From Azolla caroliniana (lineage: Eukaryota; Polypodiophyta): a stretch of DNA of 64,000 nucleotides. The stretch lies in the NCBI GenBank assembly GCA_043228905.1, contig JBHGNT010000008.1, forward strand, positions 14,136,001 through 14,200,000, given 5' to 3'. Position 1 is the first letter of the stretch. Each line of letters begins with the position of its first letter. The notes beneath the pieces were generated by a model. The model did not search any database and had not been told where the DNA came from. It was given only the letters and a program-made list of their open reading frames with translations. A program made the translations under genes and the position numbers. Of this stretch, positions 21,801 to 31,883 are shown one piece after another.

Positions 21801-22251
21801 CGTGTGAGTCTACATATGGTGTTAATGCTTGCAAAATATCTACCTCAAATAGAGGGATGATTTTCTGATTATCATTGAAATACTGACTTTCTTCTTCCTC
21901 GTCCAATCCTTCCATCATATTAACTGCTTTTGCATGTACAGGTAAACTCTGTTTGCTTGTTGTCACTTTGTTGTGCGTCGGAATCCTGACCTTAGTTTTT
22001 CCTTTCCTAAATGTTAGCACATTTTGTTTCCAATTTTGTTTAATATTAGCTGTCTTTAACCATGGTCTCCCCAATAACAAGGGGTATGCTCCCTGTGTTT
22101 CTAACTGCAAAATTACTGCCGAAATCTGAAAACTGTGTCCCCCGATTATTACATCCAGTTGTCGAAGCAAACCAATCGGGCGTACCGTACTTGTATCTGC
22201 CATTCGTAACCAACGGACATGCTTCCCATTCCGTGATTCCCAGTTTTTCAC
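18850..22251 (-). pseudogene. Gypsy-2 pol: protease C-terminus, RT, RNase H, integrase
   Basis: This open frame of 1133 codons has lost its link to gag by a single-base indel near 22230 (WEACP, then a shift before WLRMADTS). It contains the protease tail (GGHSFQIS, GAYPLLLGRPWLK), RT (VGFIRPVKK, VCVDYRKLNAATITDAFPLPF, catalytic FLDDFAVYSR) and RNase H (VFVDASDIAIGS, TEREALGMIYS, HVDHSALLYL). The integrase has its zinc motif (HCGIVGGHY, CDLCQRMGQ), core residues in GLDFVGPF, VSDQGTHF and GLAESTNKT, and a C-terminal RWTGPVW block. No chromodomain or second RNase H is seen. All catalytic residues I can check are present. Confidence 0.9.
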
Positions 22252-24343
22252 ATGTAGCTTTGTTAATCACATTAACTCCCGAGCCTCCATCTATAATCAC
22301 ATTTCCGATTTCTTGCCCGTAAAGTATTACCTTAATCGACGGATTCTGTTCATCCATGATCGAAGGGTTATTACTTGGCTGATTGTAATGTACTGCTATT
22401 TGTTCGGAACCTTTATATGCAATTAATGCTGCCACTTTTTCTGTAAACCTTGGTACTAACTTAAGTAAGCCCGTAAGTGGCAATGACACTTGGCAATCAG
22501 CCAACAGTTTCCAAGTTTCTTCCTGTTCCTTATTCCCCAATGACTGTTGTACAACGATGTTCTGGTCAATGTTATTGTCTTGTAACATTCGATTCACATT
22601 ACTTTGATTTGCTTCGTCAACCCATTCTTTTGCCGCCTTCCGAACTTCTTCCTGAATTTCCCACTCTGATTGTTTGCTTTTGCTGCGTGTCGTTACTTGC
22701 TGAACTTCCGGTATTACCATATTAACTGCTAGACCCTTTCCTTTAACCGGACATTGATTAGCATAATGGCCTAGTTGTCGACAAATATAACAAGTGGGTA
22801 CAAATGTTGCACTGGTCTCTCCATGTGCAAATTGGCCGTTATTAAATTGCTGCTCTTCATTACCACTCGGGTTTTGTTGGTATTGACGTGTAGCTTTTGG
22901 TTTGTAAAATCTCTTGTTTTTATACCGATTCTGCCTAAATTGTTCAGTATTATCATTTGGTTGTGCTACATTTTGTGTTAACCCGAACTCCTGATTTGGC
23001 GGAAAATTATTATGTTGAAACATTTGATTATTTTGTGGAACGGTTTGAGTATTATGTTGAAAGGTCATATTACCCGGTTGAAATGCCGGATTTGGTTGAA
23101 ATGTAGAATTCGGTTGCACATTCGAACAGTTCTGTTGAAACCCTTGAAATGGTGGGTTACCTTGTTGGAAACTTTGATTATTTTGTTGAAAATATTGATT
23201 CGGATTCTGTACGAATGGTGGGTTGGATTGAGCAAAACCTGGTTGAAATGCTTGTCAAGTCACTTGAGTGGGTTGCATATTTTGTTGTGAAAAGATCTGA
23301 TTTGGCTGTAGAACCGGATTTTGTTGTACATTTTGCTGATTTTGTGAAAAATTATTATTTTGATAACCATTGAACAGATTAGTGTTATTTTGGTAACCAT
23401 TGTCAGTAAAAATTTGTCGTACTGACGCCGTAGTCTTATTAAGCAGATTATATTCACATTGTTCTACTGAATGTAATTTTGAATGACATATTGTACAATG
23501 TGTTCTTAACGTACATTCAATTGCCGAATGCCCCGTATTTAGACAAGTGGTGCATTGAACTGCTTGTCGAAATTGTAACTCCTCTATTGTCGGTAATGTA
23601 CGGTGTAATGCCGACATGTCCATACTCTGAACATTGACCGGTGGTCGACCCATTTCTATTGCTTTATCAATTACTTGTTCGATAGTCTGATTTCGAAAAT
23701 CGAACACTTTCAATGTCGTCCTTAATGGTTCTTTTACAGCTTCCAGAAAGACTTGTTTTAATTCATTATCCGGAATCGGCCTTGAAATCTGAAGCTGTAA
23801 GTTCTGAAATCGTATCACAAACTGAGATACTGTTTCATTTTTTTCTTGATATAACGCATAAAATTGCGCAATCAAATCCTTCTGCGGAATTTGTTGATGA
23901 AATAATTGTAAAAATTTACTAGTTAACACTTCAAAGGATGGAAATCCTTGAAGACCGTTCTGCGCAAACCAATTGGCAGAATATCCGTCTAATGATAAGA
24001 CGAACTCAGCGATTTTTGACTTATCTTCGGCATCTGCCGACAATCGCTGAGCTCCATGGTTAATCTCCCATGTCGTTAAGAAATCCCTAACATGTGCTTC
24101 CGCATCTGTTCCTTCCCGGAACTTAGAATAAGTATAAGGCATATCGTCCCAAATGTCGTAAAACGATACCTCTTCCGTCTGTTTTTCGTCTGAAGGTAAT
24201 TGATCGGATAAGTCAGGAAGTTTCGACCACTTTGTGCTTGATTCCGGCTGTTCTTGCGCAATGAACGCTTCCTACACTGCCTTCATAACTGACTTTGTAC
24301 GAGGGCGCTTACAACTGACCGGTGTCTCCTCTTTATACGACAT
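22231..24343 (-). pseudogene. Gypsy-2 gag and protease start, with Q/N-rich linker
   Basis: The best start is ATG 24343, about 35 bases inside the primer site. The frame meets a TAG at 24272-24274, continues through DDMPYTYSKFREGTDAEAH and the Gag core, and meets a TGA at about 23255. Two adjacent CX2CX4HX4C knuckles (CTTCLNTGHSAIEC, CTICHSKLHSVEQC) precede a roughly 170-residue Gln/Asn-rich, Phe-dotted low-complexity linker. A third knuckle (CYICRQLGHYANQC) follows. The protease motif IIDGGSGVNVI is intact. The frame is then shifted near 22230. Confidence 0.88.
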
Positions 24344-24377
24344 CCATTCGATTTGTTCTCTGCTTAATTGCAGATGT

Positions 24378-24392
24378 AACCGGGCGTGCCAA
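24378..24392 (-). promoter_or_regulatory. Gypsy-2 primer-binding site
   Basis: Minus-strand TTGGCACGCCCGGTT lies about ten bases inside the 5' LTR end (24403). It is identical to the motif at 2738-2752 beside Gypsy-3. The primer tRNA is not identified. Confidence 0.65.
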
Positions 24393-24402
24393 AATTCTTC
24401 TG

Positions 24403-24854
24403 TGTTAATCGGCTAATTACTAACTACTACCGATACAGAAGAGTGAACGTCGCTACTCAACGTTCTAACAAGGAATTGTGTTTTACGAACGGAATTATAC
24501 TATATTAATCGGTAATTACCGTGATCGTTACTTAGTTATAAATTAGGAAGCTTGCACTTAACAACATAGACAATAGAAAGAACACAGAATCCGTACAGGA
24601 TATTCCTAACTTAAACTTATATTACTAAATAAAACGACCTTTCTTACAATGCCTTCGGTTCCCTTTTATAGGTATACCGAAGGTCTTTTCTCATCAAGAA
24701 CTATTCCTACTTACTATCAAGAATTACAAAATTATCTAACTAACTTAGTTCTTTTACTGCTGAGTCATTGATCCGAACAGTCGATCCGAACCGACTCCGT
24801 TTTCGACGCTTTCCCACTTGTTCGGTAAAACTGACTGTCCGGGTCCGGGTAACA
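24403..24854 (-). mobile_element. Gypsy-2 5' LTR
   Basis: 452 bp. It matches 15508-15940 except for an 18-bp segment and one extra base. Confidence 0.92.
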
Positions 24855-27158
24855 CCGTTTTCTCTTGGTCGTCGAGGTGCATCCGGATCTGATTATACCC
24901 GTTGAATCCGTCTAGGAAGCTATAGACCTCGTGGCCGGCGACGGCATCCAACACTCCATCTGTGAACGGAAGTGGAAACGCATACGTTACCGTAGCCGCA
25001 TTGAGTTTCCGGTAGTCCACGCAAACTCGAATTTTTCCGTTCTTCTTTGGTACGACTACGATCGGGCTCAGCCATGTCGCTTTCTTTACCGGACGGATAA
25101 AGCCAACTCTTAGCAGTTTGTCGATTTCTTCCTTGACCTTGGCAGCATAATTGGGATTCATCCGGTACCGTCTTTGTGCCACTGGTTTTGCGTCCTTGCT
25201 CAAGTGCACTTGATGCTGGTATAACTGAGGGTCGAGTCCTCGCATGTCTTCGTATGACCAGGCGAATACGTCGCGAAATTCCTTGAGAAGTGTTATCATC
25301 GTCGTTTTGTATCCGGACTTCATCTCCTTGGCGATGTGCACCGGTTTTGCTTCGTCCGTGGTGCCTAAATTCACCTCTTCCAGTTGCGATGCTTTTACGC
25401 GCTGTGAAACGGCCATTTCCCGTTCCAACACTTCCTGCGCTTGCCGTAACTCCCGGATTGCGTCTTTATCCAATTCTGCTTCCGCCTCTTCCGGTTGCGG
25501 TAAGTACGGTGCTACGGCTTCGGCAATGTCAATTTCGAAGAGGGGTATGATCTTCGGGTTTTCCTGCAGGTATTGAGCTTCTTCTTCGTCCGCTAACCCT
25601 TCTAGCATGTTGACGCATTCCGCATACAACGGTGTACATTCCTTGCCAGTGCTCGTCCTTAGCTGTGTTGGTACCCGTACCTTGGCTTTTCCTCGCCTGA
25701 AGGTAATTATATTTTTTCGCCAATTCTGTTTGATATGTGTCGTTTTCAACCATGGCCGCCCCAGCAATAGTGGGTATGCGCCTTGTGCCTGTAATTGTAG
25801 CACTACGGCCAAGATGTGAAATGTATGCCCGCCGACGGTGACTTCTAATTTCCGTATTAATCCTGTCGGCCGCACTGAGCTTGTATAGGCCATCCGCAAC
25901 CAGAACGGACACGGCTCCCACTCGTGGATTCCTAGGTCATCACACGTCCGGAGGCTTATTACATTTACCCCAGAGGCTCTGTCTATAACTGTGCCGGGGA
26001 GTTCTTTCCCTTTTACAATGGCAGTGATTACCGGACTGCTGGTGTCTACCACTGTTGGTCCCTCCTCTGGATTCGAGAAGAGTACCGGTGCCGGTGATGG
26101 TTCTCCTGCCGTCATGGCCGTCTTCAGTCCTTCCGTAAATCTAGGCACGAGTTGTAGGAGTCTTCCTAGTGGTAACGTAATCTGGCATTCTTGCAACGCC
26201 TGCCATGTCTCGTTCTCGGAGTGACTACCGCCGGCAAGCCCTGCGGTGTTCTCCTTTTGCTGTTGTAAGTCTATGACATTCTGCTCGTTTGCTTTCTTTA
26301 CCCATTCCGTTGCTTGTTTGCGGATGGTCTCCTGTGTCTCCCATTCTTTGGCCATGCCCTTCAACCTTGTGGTCACCTGCTGCAGGTCTGCCACCTCAGG
26401 GACTACCATATTTACCGCCGGTCGTTTTTCATAGCTCTTCACCGGGCATTGGTTACTATAATGGCCTTCCTGTCGGCAGTAGTAGCAGTAGGCTTTCCGA
26501 GCATTGCTAGATTCGGCCTTGTCTGTTGTACCCGGGGCAGGTCCTACGGTACGCGCGGGGTTTTGTACCGGTTGGTTACTTGGAGCGCCTTGTTCCGGAT
26601 CCCGGGGGTAGCCGCCTTTTTTAAAATGCCGTTTTTTGTTAAAGCTCTTCTTATTACAGTACTCTTGACGGGGTTGCCCGTTATATCTGCCGTATTCCTC
26701 CCGTTGCTGACGATACCTGGGGGAGTGCTCCCGGTCGTACTGTTCGTATCGTCTATTGTAATCCTGGTACCGATCATGTCGGTCATAGTTATCTCGCCGA
26801 TCACCGTACCGGACATCATTTTCCCGTCGCTCGCCATATCGGACATCATTCTCCCATCGCTCGCCATATTGGACATCATGTGCCGGTCGGTCACGGTCCA
26901 TTCGCTGCCAGCGTTCGTCTTCTTCATCCCGGCTGCTGCGTGGCTCAATTTGTTGGACGGGCGGTGCTTGCCGAGTCAACAGATTATACTCGCACCTATC
27001 CGTCGTATGGCTCTTGGATTGACAGATTACACATTGCGTCCTCATAGTGCATTCTAGAGCCGAGTGTCTGGAATTCAAGCAGGTTGTGCACTGTATTGCT
27101 TGCCGAAACCGGAGGTCTTCATCGGACGGTAACGCCCGTTGAAGTGCGCCCAGTGTGA
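24855..27158 (-). pseudogene. Gypsy-1 gag C-terminus, protease and RT N-terminus (copy B)
   Basis: One open minus-strand frame from 27078 carries zinc knuckle 2 (CVICQSKSHTTDRC), the Arg/Tyr/Asp-rich linker, knuckle 3 (CYYCRQEGHYSNQC), protease and RT up to HLDDQEKT, where Gypsy-2 is inserted. The protease box is IDRASG instead of IDGGSG: the catalytic Asp remains but the two Gly are lost. The first 1.2 kb (25943-27158) duplicates 27694-28907. Since this copy leads into RT and copy A does not, one is a duplicate created within the element. Confidence 0.88.
25943..27158. repeat. 1.2-kb direct repeat, copy B
   Basis: This covers the Gag zinc-knuckle to protease region. It is repeated in the same orientation at 27694-28907, with many scattered substitutions and a few small indels. 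The two copies bracket a 535-bp unrelated block. Confidence 0.85.
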
Positions 27159-27693
27159 TCCTGGGTAGTTAGATTCGGTAGGTAGGAAGTAAATGAGGGA
27201 GACGGCTCCCTTCTTGAAGCTATAAAGGAGAGGGAGCCGCGGGGAGAAGGGATCGCGCATTGAGGAGGACGAAGTGTTGTCGGACCGTAACCGAACACTT
27301 CTCCTCTATTTGTTCTCTATTGCTCTTCTCTGCAGGTTTTCGGGAGGCTCACGCTGCTTCGAGGAACGCCCGTGTGCTTCCGGTAGCACCTCCATCCTAC
27401 CCCCCTTTCGTGCGCAGACGAACAGGCATCGGCATATGTTCGTTGGCATGTTCAGTTGTAACCGCTCGCGTGCTCTGTTGTTTATTTGTCATTCGTTAAT
27501 ATACAAACATTGTGTCTCTCTGTCTCCGTGTCCATTCGCGTCTTCTGCGTTGACGGGCAGTGCCCCTGTGTTTCTTTGCTCATACGTAACCGGGCGTCTC
27601 TCTCTTCCTCTTTCCCCTTCTATCACCTGCTCTTCGGTTCAAGACCCCGGTGGTCCCGCCTCGTTTCTCCACGCACGTGCGTAGTAACGCGAC
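27159..27693 (+). other. 535-bp LTR-like block between gag duplicates
   Basis: Sequence without coding similarity lies exactly between the duplicated gag-protease copies. It has a plus-strand ctataaagg TATA-like word near 27220, CT-rich leader-like sequence, and gaccccggtggtccc at 27643-27657, a 15-mer also found at 2378-2392 next to another LTR-like block. I see no convincing TG...CA ends or 5-bp duplication. It may be an LTR fragment or filler from a recombination event. Confidence 0.4.
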
Positions 27694-28907
27694 AACGTTC
27701 GGAGGCTTATTACATTCACCCCAGAGCCTCCATCTATAACTGTGTCGGGGAGTTCCTTCCCTTTTACAATGGCAGTGATTACCGGACTGCTGGTGTCCAC
27801 CACCATTGGTCCCTCCTCCGGATTCGAGAAGAGTACCGATGCCGGTGATGGTTCTCCTGCCGTCATGGCCGTCTTCAGTCCTTCCGTGAATCTTGGCACG
27901 AGTTGTAGGAGTCTTCCTAGTGGCAACGTAATCTTGCATTCTTGCAACGCCTGCCATGTCTCGTTCTCAGAGTGACTACCGCCGGCAAGCCCTATGGTGT
28001 TCTCCTTTTGCCGTTGTAAGTCTGTGACATTCTGCTCGTTTGCTTTCTTTACCCATTCCGTTGCTTGTTTCCGGATGGTCTCCTGCGTCTCCCATTCCTT
28101 GGCCATGCCCTTCGACCTTGTGGTCACCTGCTGCAGATCTGCCACCTCAGGGACTACCATATTTACTGCCGGTCGTTTTTCATAGCTCTTCATCGGGCAT
28201 TGGTTACTATAATGGCCTTCCTGTCGGCAGTAGTAGCAATAGGCTTTCCGGGTATTGCTAGATTCGGCATTGTCTGTTGTACCCGGGGCAGGTCCTGCGG
28301 TACGCGTGGGGTTTTGGACCGGTTGGCTGCTTGGAGCTCCTTGTTCCGGATCCCGGGGGTAGCCGCCTTTTTTTAAATGCTGGTTTTTGTTATAGCTCTT
28401 CTTATTGCGGTGCTCTTGACGGGGTTGCCCGTTATATCTGCCGTATTCCTCCTGTTGCTGACGATACCCGGGGGAGTGCTCCCGGTCGTAGTTCGTATCG
28501 TCTATTGTAATCCCGGTACCAATCATGCCGGTCATAGTTATCCCACCAATCACCGTACCGGACATCATTCTCCCGCCGATCACCGTACCGAACATCATTC
28601 TCCCGTCGATCGCCATACCGGACATCCTGTGCCGGTCGGTCGCGGTCCATTCGCCGCCAGCGTTCCTCTTCTTCATCCTGGCTGCTGCGTGGCTCAATTT
28701 GTCGGACGGGCGGTGCTTGCCGGTTCAATAGATTATACTCGCACCTATCCTTCGTATGGCTCTTGGATTGACAGATTACACATTGCGTCCTCATAGTGCA
28801 TTCTAGAGCCGAGTGTCCGGAATTCAAGCAGGTTGTGCACTGTATTGCTTGCCGAAACCGGAGGTCTTCATCGGATGGTAACGCCCGTTGGAGTGCTCCC
28901 AGTGTGA
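27694..28907. repeat. 1.2-kb direct repeat, copy A
   Basis: Partner of 25943-27158. Its protease box is intact (DGGSG), unlike copy B. Confidence 0.85.
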
Positions 28908-30009
28908 GCCAGGAGCTTGTCTTTTCCATCTCTTTCACCCGGTCAATGACCTGGTCGATGGTACTTGTGCGGAAATCGATTACCGTGCAAACCGTGTGTA
29001 GGGGTTCCCGGAGCACGTTTAGGAATATCGTCCGTAATTCCTCCTCCGGGGGTGCACGGGCAAGCTAACTATGCATCCGTTGAAACCGGATGACAAATTG
29101 GGGAATGCTCTCCCCTGCCTCTTGCCGGATGGTATAAAATAAGCCTACCATTACGGTCTGGTCCACCTCCTTTTGAAAAAAATGCATGAATTTAGCTTTT
29201 AAATCTGCAAAGGTTTTGATGGTAGACGGGTCCTGCGTCTGGCGCCATCTTGCTGCCGGTCCCTCCAATGTGACGCCAAACTCTGCTATCTTAGAGCGTT
29301 CTTCTTCCTCCGGTGTCAGTTGCTGGGACACATGGTTGGCTTCCCATGTCTGTTCAAAGGCGTGCACATGAGCTTCCGCGTCCGGATCATCTCTATACTT
29401 GGAGTACTAGAACGGCATGTCGTCGTCCGGTATCGGTGCGTGGGCTGGTAGTGTTGGTGCTCGTTCCGGAATTTTCTCCGGTGTCGGTGGTCTTTCCCGA
29501 TTTGATTCTGGTGTCGGTTGTTTCTCTTCCTTTGGTGACGGAGGCCTCTCCTCTTCGACTTCCGGTGTCGGAGGTCGTTCTTCTTCTGCTGGTTCCGGGG
29601 GTTCCAGCGTTAGCACTTCCGGTTCTGGTTCCGGTGTCGGTAAGGTATCCGATCCTTCGTCCTCCGGTCCGCCCGGGGTTTCGTTACTGCTACGGTAGTT
29701 CGTGTGCACGTTGTATTCCCCTTCGAAGTCCGATTCATATGCTGAAAAGGCCTCTGCTTTGCCTTCTCCGTTTGCCAACGCGTGGAGAAGGGATTCGGTT
29801 TCCCGGAGGCTGCTTAGGCTGCTGCCGTCGTCCGGGTGCGATGTTTGCTGTAACCAGAGGGAGTCCTCCGCTACTCTCCGGATTACGTTGGAAAACGAGC
29901 GATCCGCTCTAATTTCCTGCGCCGCTTGCTGGAAAGCCTCGCGTCTCCTTTGCCTTTCGGCAAGGCGTCGAATTCGATCTGTAACCAGGTCGTGCGTTGA
30001 TCTAGACAT
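27694..30009 (-). pseudogene. Gypsy-1 gag and protease start (copy A)
   Basis: Gag starts at ATG 30009, 31 bases past the primer site, with a basic N-terminus (DLVTDRIRRLAERQRRR) and a Pro/Glu-rich acidic region. A TAG follows DDDMPF at 29407-29409. A second TAG (29065-29067) sits where Gypsy-4 has CAG. The Gag core, two adjacent knuckles (CTTCLNSGHSALEC, CVICQSKSHTKDRC), a frameshift in the Arg/Tyr linker near 28500, knuckle 3 (CYYCRQEGHYSNQC) and the protease box IDGGSGVNVIS follow. It ends abruptly at 27694 inside the protease. Confidence 0.88.
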
Positions 30010-30039
30010 CCATCTGTGCCGTCGTTCGCTGCAAAAACA

Positions 30040-30055
30040 GGAATCGTGGTTGCCA
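30040..30055 (-). promoter_or_regulatory. Gypsy-1 primer-binding site
   Basis: Minus-strand TGGCAACCACGATTCC lies just inside the 5' LTR. Gypsy-4 has the same 16-mer with one difference (38669-38684). It begins with the TGG expected opposite a tRNA CCA end; the tRNA is not assigned. Confidence 0.65.
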
Positions 30056-30062
30056 AAAATTG

Positions 30063-30496
30063 TGTTAACTCTTCGGGCCGGACAATGGCCTAACACAGGG
30101 TGTCTACGGGAGACACTTCACCAAAGGGTGTTACGGCAACCGGATTAGGCTTCAATGCTTAATCCGACTTAGTTAAGTTACTTATTAGGATCGTCTTTCA
30201 TAACATGCGTAAGATATAACAATTAAGACAGAATGGCAATTAACACAGAGAGATAACAACGCTTAAGCTTTCATTAATTAACCGCTAACTATTACGTTGT
30301 ATTCGGGCCTTTAAATAGGTTTCCGGTCTGTATTACAAAACGGTGCCATCCGCACCTGTTCGGAATCGGTCCGGATCCGGAACGGCATACCATTTCCTGT
30401 CCGTCCGTCCACACTCATAGCTTAATTACAACCACATTCCTACTACTTAATTAGCTCTCCGTTTCCCACTCTGGACTCCTTTGCCGGCCGGTAACA
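30063..30496 (-). mobile_element. Gypsy-1 5' LTR
   Basis: 434 bp, TGTTAACTC to GGTAACA on the plus strand. It is the partner of 9488-9921. Confidence 0.92.
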
Positions 30497-30501
30497 ATTA
30501 T

Positions 30502-30520
30502 TCCGCATATTTCCCTGTCA
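30502..30520 (+). mobile_element. Copia-3 solo LTR, terminal 19 bp
   Basis: The end of the Copia-3 LTR displaced by Gypsy-1 ends ctgtca and is followed by the atgac duplication (30521-30525). Confidence 0.75.
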
Positions 30521-30525
30521 ATGAC

Positions 30526-30835
30526 TTAGGGCAGTCATTTCAGTAGTTGTTGTAGTTGTATCATAGGTGTACAGAGAGAGAGACAGAGAGAAGAGAAGCC
30601 GCTAGTTGGCGAAGATACAGAGCACGAGGTCGTTGCCTCTGAGTCTCCTATTGTACCTCCTTTTCTCATATAGTGATAGTTGAAGTATGTGGGCTCCCAT
30701 GGTTTTTCCCTATTAGGGTTTTCCACGTAAACATCCTGTGTCGTCTCTTCTATGTAAGTGTACGAACCTCCATTTCTATTTTGTTCTTTCATAAAGTGTT
30801 TGAGTCTCAGTCGTGGCCGAGCGCTATTCCTCACA
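30526..30835 (+). mobile_element. Copia-1 3' LTR, second part
   Basis: This is collinear with 3006-3794 of the 5' LTR but without solo LTR-A and with a short GA run. It ends tcaca, followed by aattg, the one-mismatch partner of the gattg before 2858. Confidence 0.88.
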
Positions 30836-31336
30836 AATTGGCTCTAAAATCAGTGCCATGTAACAAAATGATCAGTGTCACTTAGCCATGAGACACGATC
30901 TTAATTCAAGAATGAACTTCTAAGCGTGATCATAAACACACAACAGAATAGACCCAAAAACCATATATATTTATATTACGCGTGGAGGAACAATGATACA
31001 CGGCTCACGGTCGGAGTTACAAAAGTATGATTAGATGTTTCTAGTATCCTATTCTAGCTAGGGGGGGCTTCCTCACTCCTCTTTTTCCACACTCTCCTTT
31101 CATTTCTCCTTCACGTTTTATAGCTTTTCTTTACCCGCTTGTCGTGCTTCAGCACTTGGCGTGCTTCAGTCTTCCATCGTTTTCGGCTACACGTATTGCA
31201 GTTGCGTTGGTTTGGCTGTATGTTTCTGATTACAGTTGTCGTCACCTACTTTGCATACCTCCCGATTCGTTTCACACTTAATGTACAAAAATTGGCCCAC
31301 AGACAATAGTCACAACTAACAATTGGCAATGGTTCA
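30836..31336. other. Flank of Copia-1, probable minus-oriented LTR remnant
   Basis: AT-rich non-coding DNA. Its first bases (ttggctct...ccatgtaaca) faintly resemble an inverted initiator-tRNA primer site next to an LTR end, which would make it an old minus-strand copia LTR. The match is imperfect and no second end is visible. Confidence 0.25.
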
Positions 31337-31652
31337 TGTTGAGAGATCAAGCTCAACTTAATTTAGTTAGTTAATCAACCATGTAACTTCATAGTTACCT
31401 AGATAGAATCTAGTTAGAAGTGTTGACTATAATGCCTTAAATAGGACCTCGTACTTACATGGGATATTCTAGATCCTTCACTCCCAAGTACATTTAATAT
31501 AAGACTTACACCCTTGTACCTATATTCTCCTCACACATGTCCAACCTTGCACATGAGATCTATATATACCTCATTGTTGGTATTTTTGTATTTGATGATG
31601 CTTTTAATATAGTTAATCATCCCCCATCTTGTCTTGTTGTTCATAGTATTAA

Positions 31653-31711
<59 letters not shown>

Positions 31712-31787
31712 TCACTTAATCTTCCGCTTAGCTTAATCACATAATTAGGTACTAATTAACCCATAGTTAATTACCTAATTCTTAACA
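31337..31787 (+). mobile_element. Solo LTR-C (copia type)
   Basis: 451 bp starting TGTTGAGAGATC and ending TTAACA, with perfect gttca duplications (31332-31336 and 31788-31792). It has the GTTGAG/CTCAAC terminal hairpin and a CT microsatellite (31656-31706) near the 3' end, like solo LTR-A and Copia-4. Confidence 0.9.
31656..31706 (+). repeat. (CT)n microsatellite in solo LTR-C
   Basis: About 50 bp of CT dinucleotides near the LTR 3' end. Confidence 0.95.
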
Positions 31788-31883
31788 GTTCAGTTTGAAC
31801 TAAAACGAACCATGAAACCCCGACTTAACAGCTTAATGATTTAAATGGTTCGGTTCGATTCGGTTTTAGCGATTTGATGGTTT

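Larger units (their letters stand above)
15508..24854 (-). mobile_element. Gypsy-2, full-length Ty3/gypsy nested in Gypsy-1
   Basis: The LTRs are 24403-24854 (5', 452 bp) and 15508-15940 (3', 433 bp). A perfect ccgtt duplication flanks them (15503-15507 and 24855-24859), and the Gypsy-1 RT is collinear across the joint. The LTRs look identical apart from an 18-bp and a 1-bp indel, so insertion is recent relative to Gypsy-1. The order is primer site, gag, protease-RT-RNase H-integrase, poly(A), extra ORF. It is more AT-rich than Gypsy-1 and Gypsy-4, and its proteins are clearly a different family within the same lineage. Confidence 0.93.
9488..30496 (-). mobile_element. Gypsy-1, full-length Ty3/gypsy with nested insertions
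   Basis: The LTRs are 30063-30496 (5') and 9488-9921 (3'), both 434 bp. The flanking duplication attat is perfect (9483-9487 and 30497-30501). Order on the minus strand: LTR, primer site (30040-30055), gag, protease, RT, RNase H, integrase, poly(A), extra ORF, LTR. By eye the LTRs differ at about ten positions, all transitions. Gypsy-2 is inserted in the RT, and a 535-bp block with a flanking gag duplication lies at 25943-28907. Gag-Pol has several stops, but the extra ORF is open. The integrase C-terminus lacks an obvious chromodomain and the pol resembles Athila/Tat (OTA) elements. Confidence 0.92.

Noticed and set aside
29313-30148. Plus-strand frames opposite Gypsy-1 gag
   Set aside because: They are antisense of the Pro/Glu-rich Gag N-terminus and the 5' LTR; no independent signal.
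9488-30496. Endogenous pararetrovirus or retrovirus
   Set aside because: There is no movement protein, coat-protein motif or envelope. The domain order, integrase and LTRs with 5-bp target duplications fit Ty3/gypsy retrotransposons.
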